In this document: in pieces, positions 43,688 to 52,923 of the stretch
Position numbering within the stretch: position 1 is the first letter of the stretch
Layout of the letters: every line of letters begins with the position of its first letter
Assembly: GCF_002797445.1 (NCBI RefSeq)
Contig: NZ_PGEP01000001.1
Coordinates: 867,001-931,000, forward strand
Direction of reading: 5' to 3'
Length of the DNA: 64,000 nt
Origin: Acidovorax sp. 69
GTDB taxonomy: Bacteria > Pseudomonadota > Gammaproteobacteria > Burkholderiales > Burkholderiaceae_C
Notes under the pieces: generated by a model
Told to the model about the DNA's origin: nothing
The model's database searches: none
What the model saw: only the letters and a program-made list of their open reading frames with translations
Position numbers and translations under genes: made by a program

Positions 43688-44563
43688 TCATGGGCGGCGC
43701 GTGGCAACACCGTCTAGCTCGGCCATCACGGCCGCCGAAAGCTCGACGTCTGCGGCAGTAAGGTTCTCCCGCAGATGTCCGAGGGAAGACGTCCCGGGAA
43801 TCAGAAGAATGTTGGGCGATCTTTTCAGGAGCCACGCAAGGGCCACTTGCAATGGCGTCGCACCAACGCTTCGCGCGACCGCCGACAATCCTGCTGATTG
43901 GAGTGGGCTGAATCCGCCCAGCGGGAAAAATGGCACGTACGCGATGCCTTCTTGCGACAGGGTGTCGATCAAAGCGTCATCTCTGCGATGGACCAAGTTG
44001 TACTGGTTCTGCACGCACACCACCGCACAGATGCGGCGAGCCTGCACGACCTGATTAGCCGTGACATTGCTCAGGCCGATATGACGGATCAGGTCCTGCT
44101 GCTGGAGGGCGGCAAGTACTGTCAACGGTTCTTCGATGGAGCCTTCGGCGGGGCCGAACATGTCGAACATGGCGCGGAAGTTGACGACCTCCAGCCTGTC
44201 CAGGCCCAGATTGCGCAGGTTATCGTGCACGGCCGTCGTCAAGGCTTCGGCGGAAGCTGCTGGCAACCAAGCCCCCTGTTCATCTCGCACAGCACCAATC
44301 TTGGTCACGATCGTCAGGTCATGGTGGTAGGGACTGAGGGCTTCGCGGATCAGCTGATTGGTGATGTGAGGGCCATAAAAATCACTGGTGTCGATGTGGT
44401 TCACGCCAGCTTCTATGGCGGCACGAAGGACTGCCAAGGCCGCGTTGCGGTCATTCGGCGGGCCGAAGACATGGGGGCCCGCCAACTGCATGGCGCCGTA
44501 GCCCAGACGGTAGACCTTGCGGTCGCCAAGATGGAAGTATCCGGCTTTGGAGATGTGGTTCAT
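43688..44563 (-). CDS. aldo/keto reductase
   Basis: The 291-residue TIM-barrel NADPH oxidoreductase has the tetrad region GVNHIDTSDFYGPHITNQLI (Asp, Tyr), a lysine in VTKIGAVRD, and the C-terminal cofactor segment LIPGTSSLGHLRENL. It resembles the E. coli YdbC subgroup. The usual active-site histidine position reads VNFRAM, which is unusual. It is divergent from a LysR gene that likely controls it. Confidence 0.9.
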   Translation of the reverse strand: MNHISKAGYFHLGDRKVYRLGYGAMQLAGPHVFGPPNDRNAALAVLRAAIEAGVNHIDTSDFYGPHITNQLIREALSPYHHDLTIVTKIGAVRDEQGAWLPAASAEALTTAVHDNLRNLGLDRLEVVNFRAMFDMFGPAEGSIEEPLTVLAALQQQDLIRHIGLSNVTANQVVQARRICAVVCVQNQYNLVHRRDDALIDTLSQEGIAYVPFFPLGGFSPLQSAGLSAVARSVGATPLQVALAWLLKRSPNILLIPGTSSLGHLRENLTAADVELSAAVMAELDGVATRRP

Positions 44564-44659
44564 GTCAGTGTCCTTGTGATGATCTCGCTCCAGTCTAGGG
44601 GCTGCGTGGATGCTTGATAAGCTCCACTAGTTTGCACAGGCTGTGCATAATTCTGGACA

Positions 44660-45553
44660 ATGAAAGCTAACCTGAGTGATCTGAATGCGTTTGTCGCGGT
44701 GGTGAAGGCGAAGGGCTTTCGCGGCGGTGCTCGCCAAAGTGACATCAGCGCTTCAGCGGTCAGCGACGCGGTTCGGCGGCTTGAAACGCAACTGGGCGTT
44801 CGCCTGCTCAACCGCACTACGCGGACCGTCGCTCCGACCGAGGCTGGGCAACGTCTGCTGGAGAAGCTCGTCCCCGCGCTTCGAGAGGTCGAGGCCGCGC
44901 TGGAAGTGGTCAATGGCTTTCGCGACCAGCCCGCCGGAACGCTCAGGCTGAACGTGCCGGTCTCCGCGTTGAAGCTGGTGCTGCCGGGCATCGTTCCCAG
45001 GTTTCGTGCGGCCTACCCGGACATCCTGCTGGAGGTGATTGCCGAAGACGGCTTCGTCGATGTCTTGGCTGCAGGATGCGACGCGGGCATCCGCTACGGA
45101 GAGCGTCTGCAGCAGGACATGATTGCGGTGCCCATCGGCCCGCGTGTACAACGATTTGCCTGTGCAGCAGCGCCCGAATACCTGGCGCGCTGCGGTTTGC
45201 CCCGCCATCCCAGGGATTTGTTAGCCCATGAGTGCCTGCGCCTTCGTTTCAACAGCGGTGCCATGCCGCCTTGGGAGTTTGAGCGTGGCAAGGAGACGTT
45301 GCAGGTCGATCCGAAGCCAGCGCTTATCGTGCAGGCTGGTGCTGCGGCTGACTTGGCGGTTGACGCTGCCATCGGTGGCATGGGCCTGGTTTACTTGTTC
45401 CAGGAGTGGCTGCAGCCACATCTAGACAGCGGCGCCCTGCAGCCCGTTCTACAGGAATGGTGGCCAAAGTTTTCCGGGCCATTCCTGTACTACCCGGGTC
45501 GGCGTCTGCTGCCAGCGCCGCTACGGGCGTTCGTGGATTTTGTTCGGGCGTGA
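44660..45553 (+). CDS. LysR-family transcriptional regulator
   Basis: The 297-residue protein has a wHTH at about residues 5-62: LNAFVAVVKAKGFRGGARQS, then SASAVSDAVRRLETQLGVRL. The effector domain has the LRLNVPVSALKLVLPGIVPR pattern of the CrgA-like group. It is divergent from the aldo/keto reductase gene across 96 bp, consistent with activation or repression of that gene. Confidence 0.93.
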   Translation: MKANLSDLNAFVAVVKAKGFRGGARQSDISASAVSDAVRRLETQLGVRLLNRTTRTVAPTEAGQRLLEKLVPALREVEAALEVVNGFRDQPAGTLRLNVPVSALKLVLPGIVPRFRAAYPDILLEVIAEDGFVDVLAAGCDAGIRYGERLQQDMIAVPIGPRVQRFACAAAPEYLARCGLPRHPRDLLAHECLRLRFNSGAMPPWEFERGKETLQVDPKPALIVQAGAAADLAVDAAIGGMGLVYLFQEWLQPHLDSGALQPVLQEWWPKFSGPFLYYPGRRLLPAPLRAFVDFVRA

Positions 45554-46042
45554 GCTGCCTCTAGTGCTTTCAAATCAACCTGATGTCGTGGCTGCTGTTC
45601 AGGGCGGGTGTCGCCGAACCGTGTTGTCTTCTAGATGAACGCCTGCCGGGCTGCAGAGCCTTCGATGACGTAAGTTTTTCAGGAGACCGCTGTGGAAGTG
45701 GACATCGAGGCAGCAGCCCGCTTGCAACAGGCAGCATTCTTCCTGTTGCGGCCAATGAAAATCAGACCATTTTTGCGGGATCTGCCGACCGCGGACTGAC
45801 CCGTGATCTCTTGCCTCAAGTCTTTGTCTAAGCGCGTGGCGGTGCCCCTTGGCTGGTCAGTGGGAATTTTGCGCATGTAGTGAACACAAGGTCGGCCGCA
45901 ACACCCAGAATACTTGCTCCAGGGCGAGCTGGACGGTGGCGGCAACCATCGCCAACACGCTGATGCCGTCGCCGCGCGCGTTGCGCTATCACGTAGTGTG
46001 GCTGCCCATGTGGGCTATCCATCGCTGAGCCGTGCGCAATTT
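45554..46042. other. gene-free stretch
   Basis: About 490 bp between a LysR gene and the 3' end of the binding-protein gene. No frame has a credible start, domain or ribosome-binding site. A short hydrophobic frame near 45920..46010 might be a decayed membrane-protein fragment, but I cannot identify it. Confidence 0.4.
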
Positions 46043-46795
46043 TCAGTTCGACAAGGCCTGTGCGGCTGCAGCGGGTGCCACCGAGGCGCCCTGGATACCG
46101 TGGCGTGCCAGGGCCTCGGCCACAAAGCCGCTGGCCTTCATGTCTTCGACAAACTGGGCCAGCACGGCCTGTGCGGCCGCGCCCCGGCCCTTGGGCGTGC
46201 CCATGGCCTGCTGTATGACCATGAAGCGCCCCGGCAGCAGGCGTAGGCCGCTCAGGCGCTGTGCGTCGGCTTCCAGTTGCTGCTTCACGCCCGCCGCCAC
46301 ATCGTGCCCGTGAGTGATGAAGGTGTCGACCACGGCGGGCGAGGTGGGGGCGCGCTCGATGGTGGCGTGCTTGAGTTCACGGCTCAGGAACAGGTCGTAC
46401 GCGCTGCCCCTGCCCACCGTCACGGTGCGGCCGCTCTGGTCCACCTCGTCGTTGGTCTGCAGGGGCGAATCAGCCCGCACGAGGTAGCTGCCCTCGATCA
46501 GCACATAGGGTGCGGTGAACGCAATGCCTTCGCCGCGCACTGGGTCGATGGCGAAGAAGCCGATGTCGGCCTGCTCGCCGCGCACGGCCTCGACCGACTT
46601 GCCTGCGGCGTCAAACACCACCAGCTCCAGCCCCACACCCAGGCGCTGGGCAAAGGCGCGTGCCAGGTCAATGGACACGCCCTTGGGTGCACCTTGCGCG
46701 TCCACGCCCGCCAGGATGGGGTTGCCCAGGTTGATGGAGGCGCGCAGCACGCCCTGAGGGGCCAATGCGCGGATGGTTTCAGCAGACACAGTCAT
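46043..46795 (-). CDS. family-3 solute-binding domain protein without signal peptide
   Basis: The 250-residue protein matches bacterial extracellular solute-binding family 3: LRASINLGNPILAGVDAQGA, GVSIDLARAFAQRLGVGLEL, and ADIGFFAIDPVRGEGIAFTA. It starts directly with the mature domain and lacks a signal sequence. It may be cytoplasmic or use another route, or be enzyme-like. It is the third gene of the acnA-gntR operon, 26 bp after the GntR gene. Confidence 0.85.
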   Translation of the reverse strand: MTVSAETIRALAPQGVLRASINLGNPILAGVDAQGAPKGVSIDLARAFAQRLGVGLELVVFDAAGKSVEAVRGEQADIGFFAIDPVRGEGIAFTAPYVLIEGSYLVRADSPLQTNDEVDQSGRTVTVGRGSAYDLFLSRELKHATIERAPTSPAVVDTFITHGHDVAAGVKQQLEADAQRLSGLRLLPGRFMVIQQAMGTPKGRGAAAQAVLAQFVEDMKASGFVAEALARHGIQGASVAPAAAAQALSN

Positions 46796-46821
46796 GGCAG
46801 TGATGAAAAAGAAGTGACGCG

Positions 46822-47805
46822 CTAACGGGCGCGGGGCCGCCGGACGAGCCGGGGGGAAGGTGTGGGGTTGGCCGTGGCATCTGGGGCCGTGGCCGCGCCT
46901 TGCAGCAGGCCTGAAATTTGTCCCAGGTTGCGCAGCGTGCTTTGCAGGTGGCTGCGCAGGGCCTCTGCGGCTTCGGTTTGGCGTTCGCGCTCCAGCAGAT
47001 CGAGGATGGCCAGGTGCTGGTCGCAGTGCTCGCGGTAGCGCTGGCGGTTTTGCATCGATCGGTACGACAGCAGCCGCCGCACACGGTTCACGCGGCGGAT
47101 GGTGTCAATGAAAAACGGGTTGCCCGAGGCCTCGACCAGCGATTCATGAAAGCGCACGCCGCGCTCGTGCAGCTGGTCGGCGGTGTCGGTTTCAATGCCT
47201 CCACTGAGCAAATGCTGCTCGGCCGCGCGGCAGCGCGCAATCACCTGTGCGTCGAGCCGGTAGCCGGGCTCAAGCAGGGCGGCGGGCTCCAGCGCCAGGC
47301 GCAGGCGGTAGGACTGCAGCAGGCTGTCGGACGTGGTGAGCATGGACGAAAACGCCCAGCCGTAGCCGGGGCGCTTCTCGATCCAGCCTTCGTGGGCCAT
47401 GCGCGATAGCAGGGTGTTGAGCTGCGCAGGCGTGAGGCGGTAGCGCTGCTTGATGGCGGTCTCGGTGAACTCGTCGGGCAGTTGGCCGCGCAGGCGGTCG
47501 TCCGCCAGCTGAAAGTACACGGCGGTGACCTGGTCTTCGGCTTCCAGGCCCAGCGATTCGGCCAGTGCTGCCACAGGCTTGTCTACCGGCCGTGCCAAAA
47601 AGTAGCCCCGGTTGGGCTCGCGCACCAGCACGCCCTTGTCGTGCAGCAGGGCCAGGGCGTCGTTGACGGGGGAGCGCGAGACGCGCAGCTGGTCGGCCAG
47701 CTTTTGGGCGCCCAGGTGGGTGCCCGCAGGCCATTGCTGGCTGTGGGCCATCTCTAGCAGTTGCAGGGGGATCGGTTTTTCCGGAGTCATCCCCAAAGTA
47801 TGCAT
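46822..47805 (-). CDS. GntR-family regulator with two winged-helix segments and FCD domain
   Basis: The protein is about 327 residues. The first wHTH is QKLADQLRVSRSPVNDALAL, then LVREPNRGYFL. A second wHTH-like stretch follows at about residues 120-165 (RYRLTPAQLNTLLSRMAHEG, then WIEKRPGYGWAFSS). The C-terminal FCD effector domain includes RRLLSYRSMQNRQRYREHCD. ATG 47805 is a compromise; 47820 (GTG) and 47790 (ATG) are also possible. It lies 44 bp after the aconitase gene and probably regulates it. Confidence 0.88.
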   Translation of the reverse strand: MHTLGMTPEKPIPLQLLEMAHSQQWPAGTHLGAQKLADQLRVSRSPVNDALALLHDKGVLVREPNRGYFLARPVDKPVAALAESLGLEAEDQVTAVYFQLADDRLRGQLPDEFTETAIKQRYRLTPAQLNTLLSRMAHEGWIEKRPGYGWAFSSMLTTSDSLLQSYRLRLALEPAALLEPGYRLDAQVIARCRAAEQHLLSGGIETDTADQLHERGVRFHESLVEASGNPFFIDTIRRVNRVRRLLSYRSMQNRQRYREHCDQHLAILDLLERERQTEAAEALRSHLQSTLRNLGQISGLLQGAATAPDATANPTPSPRLVRRPRAR

Positions 47806-47849
47806 GGCGGGCCCAGGCACTGGCTTGGTGACGCGTGGTGTACGCAGGC

Positions 47850-50504
47850 TCAGGCCGCGACGGTCAGGCGCTCGCGCGTCTGGTGCAGGATGCGTGGCAT
47901 CACGCCGCCCTGGCGCAGCAGCTCCACCTCTAGCCGCGTTTCCACCGCTGCGGTGCAGGGCAGGGTGTCCGTGCGCCCATCGGCGCGCAGCACGCGCACC
48001 GTGATGGCGCCGCGTGGCTGCAGGCGGTCGGCGTTGGCGTGGACTTCCAGCCGGTCGCCTGCTTGCAGGGCCAGCGTGTCGGGGTGCACGCCCGCAGGCA
48101 GCTTCACCGGCAGGATGCCCATGCCGATGAGGTTGGAGCGGTGGATGCGCTCAAAGCTGCAGGCCACCACGGCGCGGATGCCCAAGAGGCGCTGGCCCTT
48201 GGCGGCCCAGTCGCGCGACGAGCCCGTGCCATAGCGCTCGCCCGCCACCACCACCACCGACTCGCCCGCGTCGCGGTAGCGCTGGGCCACTTCCCAGATG
48301 GGCTGCACCTCGCCACTGGGCACATGCAGCGTGTGGGCCACGGGCAGGTTCGGGTGCAGGCGGTTGCCCACCGTCTTGCTGTGGAAGGCGGCGCGCACCA
48401 TCACCTCCCAATTGCCCCGGCGCGAGGCAAACACGTTGAGGTCGTTGCGCGACTCGCCGCGGGCCACCAGGTAGTCGGCCACCAGGCTGTCGGGCGGGAT
48501 GGCGCTGGCTGGCGAGAGGTGGTCGGTGGTGATGTCGTCGCCCAGCAGCATCAGCGGCCAGGCCGTGTAGGTGCCCAGCTGGCTGCCTTCGCTGAACGAG
48601 GCAAAGGGCGGGCGGCGCAGCGCGTTCGATGCCGCATCCCACGGAAAGCGTGGCGTGCGCGGGGCCTCCAGCGCGTGCCACAGGGGGTTCTGGCTGGCGA
48701 TGGCGAAGTCACGCCGATAGTCGGCAGGCTCAGCCGACAGCGCCAGGTGCTGCGCCATCTCCGCATCGGTGGGCCACAGGTCGCGCAGGTACACGGCACG
48801 GCCGTCGGGCGTGGTCTGTACGGGCTCTTCGCGCAGGTTCACATCGGCGCGGCCCGCCAGGCCAAAGGCGATGACCAGAGGCGGCGACATGATGAAGCTC
48901 AGCTCCAGATCGGGGTGCACGCGGCCAGGAAAGTTGCGGTTGCCCGAGAGGATGGCCACGGGCAGGCTCTCGCCCGCCGCAATCGCCTCGCGCACCGGCG
49001 CGGTGAGCGGGCCGGGGTTGCCAATGCAGGTGGTGCAGCCAAAGCCCACAATGCCAAAGCCCATGGCAGCCAGGTCGTCCGCCAGCCCCGCGCGCTGCAG
49101 GTAGCTGGCAGCGGCGGGCGATCCGGGCGCCATCGAGGTCTTGACCCAGGCGGGCGCCTTCAGCCCCAGCGCGCGCGCCTTTCGCGCTAGCAGGCCGGCG
49201 GCAATCAGCAGCTTGGGGTCAGACGTGTTGGTGCAGCTGGTGATGGCCGCGATGGCCACGGCGTGCTGGGGCAGGGCGCCTTCGCGCACCGTGTGGGGCA
49301 CAAAACCCACGGCGGCCAGCGCTTGGGCGGTGTCGCCATGGTCCATTTGGTCTTGCGGGCGGCGCGGGCCGGCCACATGGTGGCCGATGGAGGGCAAATC
49401 CACCGTGATGCTGCGCGTGTAGCGTGGCGTGGCGGCCGGGTCAAACCACAGGCCCAGAGCGCGGGCACCGGCCTCGACCAGGGCCACCTGCCCATCGCTG
49501 CGGCCAGTGGCGCGCAGGTAGGCCAGCGTGGCGGCATCGATGGGGAAGAAGCCCGTGGTGGCGCCGTACTCAGGTGCCATGTTGGCCACCACGGCGCGGT
49601 CACCGGCCGACAGCGTGGACACGCCGGGGCCGTAGAACTCCACAAACTCACCCGAGACACCGATCTCGCGCAGGCGGCGCGTTACCGTCAAGGCCAGGTC
49701 GGTGGCCAGCACGGCCGGGGGCAGGGCGCCCGTGAGCTGCACGCCAATCACATCGGGGATGCGCAGCATGGTGGGCATGCCAAACATCACCGTCTGCGCC
49801 TCCAGCCCCCCCACGCCCCAGCCCAGCACACCAATGCCGTTGATCATGGGGGTGTGGCTGTCGGTGCCGATCAGCGTGTCGGGCACCAGCCAGTCGCCAT
49901 CGCTGCGCGCTTCGGTGGTGACCACGGTGGCCAGCTGCTCCAGGTTCAGCGTGTGCATGATGCCCGTGCCCGGCGGGTGGATGCGCACGCCCTTCAGCAC
50001 CTGCGAGGCCCAGCGCAAGAAGCTGTAACGCTCGCCATTGCGGCGAATCTCATGCTGCATGTTCTGCTGCGGCGCATCGGGCGTGGCGTACACCTCTACG
50101 GCCAGCGAGTGGTCGACCGACACATCCACGGGCAGGCCGGGGTTGAGCACCGTGGGGTCCAGCCCCGCTTCGGCCAGCGCGTCGCGCATGCCCGCAATGT
50201 CCACCAGCGCGGGGGTGCTGGTGGTGTCGTGCATCAACACCCGCCCGGGCTGGAAGGCCACCTCGGCCTCGCTGCGCCCACTCTCCAGCCAATCTGCCAA
50301 AGCCTGCGCAGCGGCTGCACGTTCATCGCCCTGCAGGTGGCGCAGCGCGTTTTCCAGTAGCAGGCGCAGCACCACGGGCCAGCGCGGCAAGCCGGCCCCC
50401 AGCAGGGCGGGCAGGTTCACAAAACGCAGCGTGCGGCCCTGCAGCGACAGGCTGCCGATGGCGTGATCTAGGTTCAGTTGTGGCGTAGGTGCGGGGGAAT
50501 TCAT
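47850..50504 (-). CDS. aconitate hydratase (AcnA type)
   Basis: The 884-residue protein has 4Fe-4S ligands in AITSCTNTSDP and FGCTTCIGNPG. Other aconitase motifs are GTDSHTPMINGIGVLGWGVG, SGNRNFPGRVHPD, DDITTDHLSPASAIP, and AGERYGTGSSRDWAAKG. It isomerises citrate/isocitrate or a related tricarboxylate. As the head of an operon with GntR and binding-protein genes, and divergent from a Bug gene, it looks like a specialised rather than housekeeping aconitase. ATG 50504 (MNSPAPTPQ) was chosen; longer frames run through the operator. Confidence 0.93.
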   Translation of the reverse strand: MNSPAPTPQLNLDHAIGSLSLQGRTLRFVNLPALLGAGLPRWPVVLRLLLENALRHLQGDERAAAAQALADWLESGRSEAEVAFQPGRVLMHDTTSTPALVDIAGMRDALAEAGLDPTVLNPGLPVDVSVDHSLAVEVYATPDAPQQNMQHEIRRNGERYSFLRWASQVLKGVRIHPPGTGIMHTLNLEQLATVVTTEARSDGDWLVPDTLIGTDSHTPMINGIGVLGWGVGGLEAQTVMFGMPTMLRIPDVIGVQLTGALPPAVLATDLALTVTRRLREIGVSGEFVEFYGPGVSTLSAGDRAVVANMAPEYGATTGFFPIDAATLAYLRATGRSDGQVALVEAGARALGLWFDPAATPRYTRSITVDLPSIGHHVAGPRRPQDQMDHGDTAQALAAVGFVPHTVREGALPQHAVAIAAITSCTNTSDPKLLIAAGLLARKARALGLKAPAWVKTSMAPGSPAAASYLQRAGLADDLAAMGFGIVGFGCTTCIGNPGPLTAPVREAIAAGESLPVAILSGNRNFPGRVHPDLELSFIMSPPLVIAFGLAGRADVNLREEPVQTTPDGRAVYLRDLWPTDAEMAQHLALSAEPADYRRDFAIASQNPLWHALEAPRTPRFPWDAASNALRRPPFASFSEGSQLGTYTAWPLMLLGDDITTDHLSPASAIPPDSLVADYLVARGESRNDLNVFASRRGNWEVMVRAAFHSKTVGNRLHPNLPVAHTLHVPSGEVQPIWEVAQRYRDAGESVVVVAGERYGTGSSRDWAAKGQRLLGIRAVVACSFERIHRSNLIGMGILPVKLPAGVHPDTLALQAGDRLEVHANADRLQPRGAITVRVLRADGRTDTLPCTAAVETRLEVELLRQGGVMPRILHQTRERLTVAA

Positions 50505-50513
50505 GCTTGCATT

Positions 50514-50541
50514 ATTGCATTTATAGAATATAAAATGCAAT
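50514..50541. promoter_or_regulatory. operator between aconitase and Bug genes
   Basis: ATTGCATTTATA and TATAAAATGCAAT form a near-perfect inverted repeat with a short spacer, 10 bp upstream of the aconitase start. TATAAT-like words overlap it. The GntR encoded two genes downstream is the likely binder. Confidence 0.65.
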
Positions 50542-50698
50542 TTGAGTTGACGCGATTCTGGTACCAAGGCGTACAGATCCACGCAGGCCACAGCGCTTGC
50601 ATGGGTAGCCTGGCCAAAGCCCCTCCTGCACAGAGCGTTGTCACAAAGCCATTTCACGTCGTCACCCACCATCACTACAAAGAGAAAGAGAGACAAAC

Positions 50699-51679
50699 AT
50701 GAACCGTCGTCACCTCATTGCCAGCACTGCCGCGATGGCTGCTGTCTTGATTGCCCCCATGGCTGTGCATGCCCAGGCCGCTGACTATCCGGCCAAACCC
50801 ATTACGATCATTGTTCCCTTTGCAGCGGGGGGCAACACCGACGTGAAAACGCGCCTAGTGGCGCTTCAATTGAGCAAGTTGCTGGGTCAGCCGGTCATCA
50901 TTGACAACAAGCCCGGAGCGAGCGGCAACATTGGTATGGAGTTGCTTGCCAAGGCTCCGGCTGACGGCTACACCATCGGAATGGGCAGCTTCGGGCCGCT
51001 GGCGGTGAACCCTTCGATCTACCCAAAGATCAACTTCGACCCGAAGAGCATGGTGCCCATCTACTTGCTGGAGAAAAGTCCGCTTGTGTTGGTGACCCCG
51101 AGCGACCGGCCGTTTCGTGCAGTGAAAGAAGTGGTGGCTGCCGCAAAGCAAAAGCCCGGGGTGCTGAGCATTGCCAATGCAGGTCCTGGCGGCGCGCATC
51201 ACCTGTCCGCGGAGCTGTTTGAACAATCTGCGGGCGTCGAAATGCTGGGTGTGCCATACAAGGGTGGCGGTCCCGCTTCAACCGCTCTCCTGGCAGGTCA
51301 GGTGGACCTGATGTTCGAGCAGACCGGTGCAGCGCTGCCCTCCATCCAAGCTGGCAAGATACGCCCCCTTGCCGTGACATCGCCCAAGCGGCTGAGCAGC
51401 CTTCCCGACGTACCCACATTCACCGAACTGGGCTACCCACAGGTTCAGGTCTCCAACTGGATGGGCTATGTGGCCCCCAAAGGAACACCCAAGTCCGTCA
51501 TCGACAAATTGAGTGGTGCCTTTGTGCAGGCTGCAGCGCACTCAGAGGTGAAAGATCGCATCCTTTCTCAAAGTAACGAACTGGGAGGTGGTACTCCAGC
51601 GGACTTTGCCGCGTTCATCGACGCAGAAAGCCAGAAGTGGTCCCGTTTGGTGAAGGAACGCAACATACGGATTGAATGA
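50699..51679 (+). CDS. Bug/TctC-family solute-binding protein
   Basis: The 326-residue protein has a signal peptide (MNRRHLIASTAAMAAVLIAP, then MAVHAQA) and TctC segments VPFAAGGNTDVKTRLVALQL, DNKPGASGNIGMELLAKA and GVPYKGGGPASTALLAGQVD. It is divergent from the aconitase gene, so a tricarboxylate ligand such as citrate or aconitate is a reasonable guess. A good AGAAAGAGAG-type site precedes the start. Confidence 0.94.
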   Translation: MNRRHLIASTAAMAAVLIAPMAVHAQAADYPAKPITIIVPFAAGGNTDVKTRLVALQLSKLLGQPVIIDNKPGASGNIGMELLAKAPADGYTIGMGSFGPLAVNPSIYPKINFDPKSMVPIYLLEKSPLVLVTPSDRPFRAVKEVVAAAKQKPGVLSIANAGPGGAHHLSAELFEQSAGVEMLGVPYKGGGPASTALLAGQVDLMFEQTGAALPSIQAGKIRPLAVTSPKRLSSLPDVPTFTELGYPQVQVSNWMGYVAPKGTPKSVIDKLSGAFVQAAAHSEVKDRILSQSNELGGGTPADFAAFIDAESQKWSRLVKERNIRIE

Positions 51680-52238
51680 TCCGAATCGGCGCAAGACCAA
51701 GCAGGAGCAGCGGTTTGGTGGGGCGCGGTGGCCACCAGGATACGTGGCCATCTGCAACTCTATGGCGGAGCGAAGGGCTCTGTCGCTATGCATAGCCACG
51801 GATGGGCGATTGAGTTCTTGACCGCTGCTCACTGCCGCTGCGGCGATCAAGGCGACAGCCCGCAGAAGGGCTGGGCCAGCGTAATTCTTTACACCGCCCT
51901 GCTGAGCCACAACCTGTTGCTTCGCCCAGTGACTGGAACGTCGAATACACCGTGCACTGGTACAGCTGTGCCGGGCGATGTAACCGCTGTGGAGCTGACC
52001 TTGAAGTGACCGAATTCACCCCGCTGAGCGATGGTTTGGGCCGCTGATTTGAGTGACTTGCAACAACGGGTCGGGAGCACCTTTTCCGCAGTCGTTGGCA
52101 GCAGAGGCTGCAATGCCCACACCGATATCGAAGCGTCGGCTCTGAGCAATCGAGATTGGGGATTTTGCGAATTTTAATAGACGATCGGTCTATTTTGTGC
52201 ACAATGAGACCCAACGGTCTAATTTGCCACTTTGCCTC
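51680..52238. other. gene-free stretch upstream of acuR-like gene
   Basis: About 560 bp without a credible gene. Only the last 65 bp are clearly functional (TetR palindrome). Short open frames on both strands show no domain. The stretch may be decayed coding DNA. Confidence 0.4.
52178..52192. promoter_or_regulatory. AcuR-type TetR operator
   Basis: TAGACGATCGGTCTA: arms TAGAC and GTCTA around GATCG. This closely matches the TAGAC-n-GTCTA operator I associate with AcuR regulators. A further GGTCTA half-site is at 52213..52218. It lies 46 bp upstream of the TetR start. Confidence 0.8.
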
Positions 52239-52892
52239 ATGACTTCAATAACACCGCTGCTACCACAAGCGCGTCGACGCGGCCGGCCACCCAAGAATTC
52301 GGATGTTCCACGTCAGGATATTCGCGCGCTGCTGATCCGAACTGGCGTAGCAGTCCTGACCGAGAAGGGTTACTCGTCGGTTGGCATTGACGAAGTTCTG
52401 CGTGCGGTGCAAGTCCCCAAGGGTTCCTTCTATTACTACTTCGACAGCAAGGAAGCGTTCGGACAGGTGCTGATCACCGCCTATGCCGACTACTTTGCCC
52501 GCAAGCTCGACCGATGGTTTCTTGACACAGCGATCTCCCCTGTTCAACGCCTTCGCAACTTCATACAAGATGCCACGGAGGGCATGGCCCGCCACGACTT
52601 CAGGCGCGGTTGCCTTGTGGGAAACCTCGGCCAGGAAATGGGCACGCTGCCCGAGTCTTTCCGCCCAAAGCTAGAGCAGGTCTTCCTCGACTGGCAGGCG
52701 CGCACGGCAACCTGCCTTGCCGAAGCCCAGCGGGCCAAAGAGATTGCTGCACACCACGACTGCGCGAGGCTCGCGCAGTTCTTCTGGATTGGCTGGGAGG
52801 GCGCTGTGCTGCGCGCCAAACTGGATCGATCGCCGACACCTTTGGACGTCTATGCCGAAGGCTTTTTCGAAATGCTGCGCGCCAAGCGCTGA
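52239..52892 (+). CDS. acuR: TetR-family regulator, AcuR-like
   Basis: The 217-residue protein has an Arg-rich leader (RRRGRPPKNSD), an HTH (GVAVLTEKGYSSVGIDEVLR, then PKGSFYYYFDSKEAFGQVLI), and a C-terminal domain with GCLVGNLGQEMGTLPESFR. These are typical of AcuR/YxaF-like regulators. ATG 52239 was chosen; a GTG at 52197 would add 14 residues. It is followed after 31 bp by an acuI-like gene, matching the known acuR-acuI pairing in acrylate metabolism. The symbol rests on that context. Confidence 0.82.
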   Translation: MTSITPLLPQARRRGRPPKNSDVPRQDIRALLIRTGVAVLTEKGYSSVGIDEVLRAVQVPKGSFYYYFDSKEAFGQVLITAYADYFARKLDRWFLDTAISPVQRLRNFIQDATEGMARHDFRRGCLVGNLGQEMGTLPESFRPKLEQVFLDWQARTATCLAEAQRAKEIAAHHDCARLAQFFWIGWEGAVLRAKLDRSPTPLDVYAEGFFEMLRAKR

Positions 52893-52923
52893 CCCCTAAC
52901 TCTTCCCCCTCTGAAAGATCACT

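Noticed and set aside
50505..50696. 64-residue N-terminal extension of the aconitase
   Set aside because: It would be translated through the promoter and operator palindrome, and the normal start MNSPAPTPQ fits the family.
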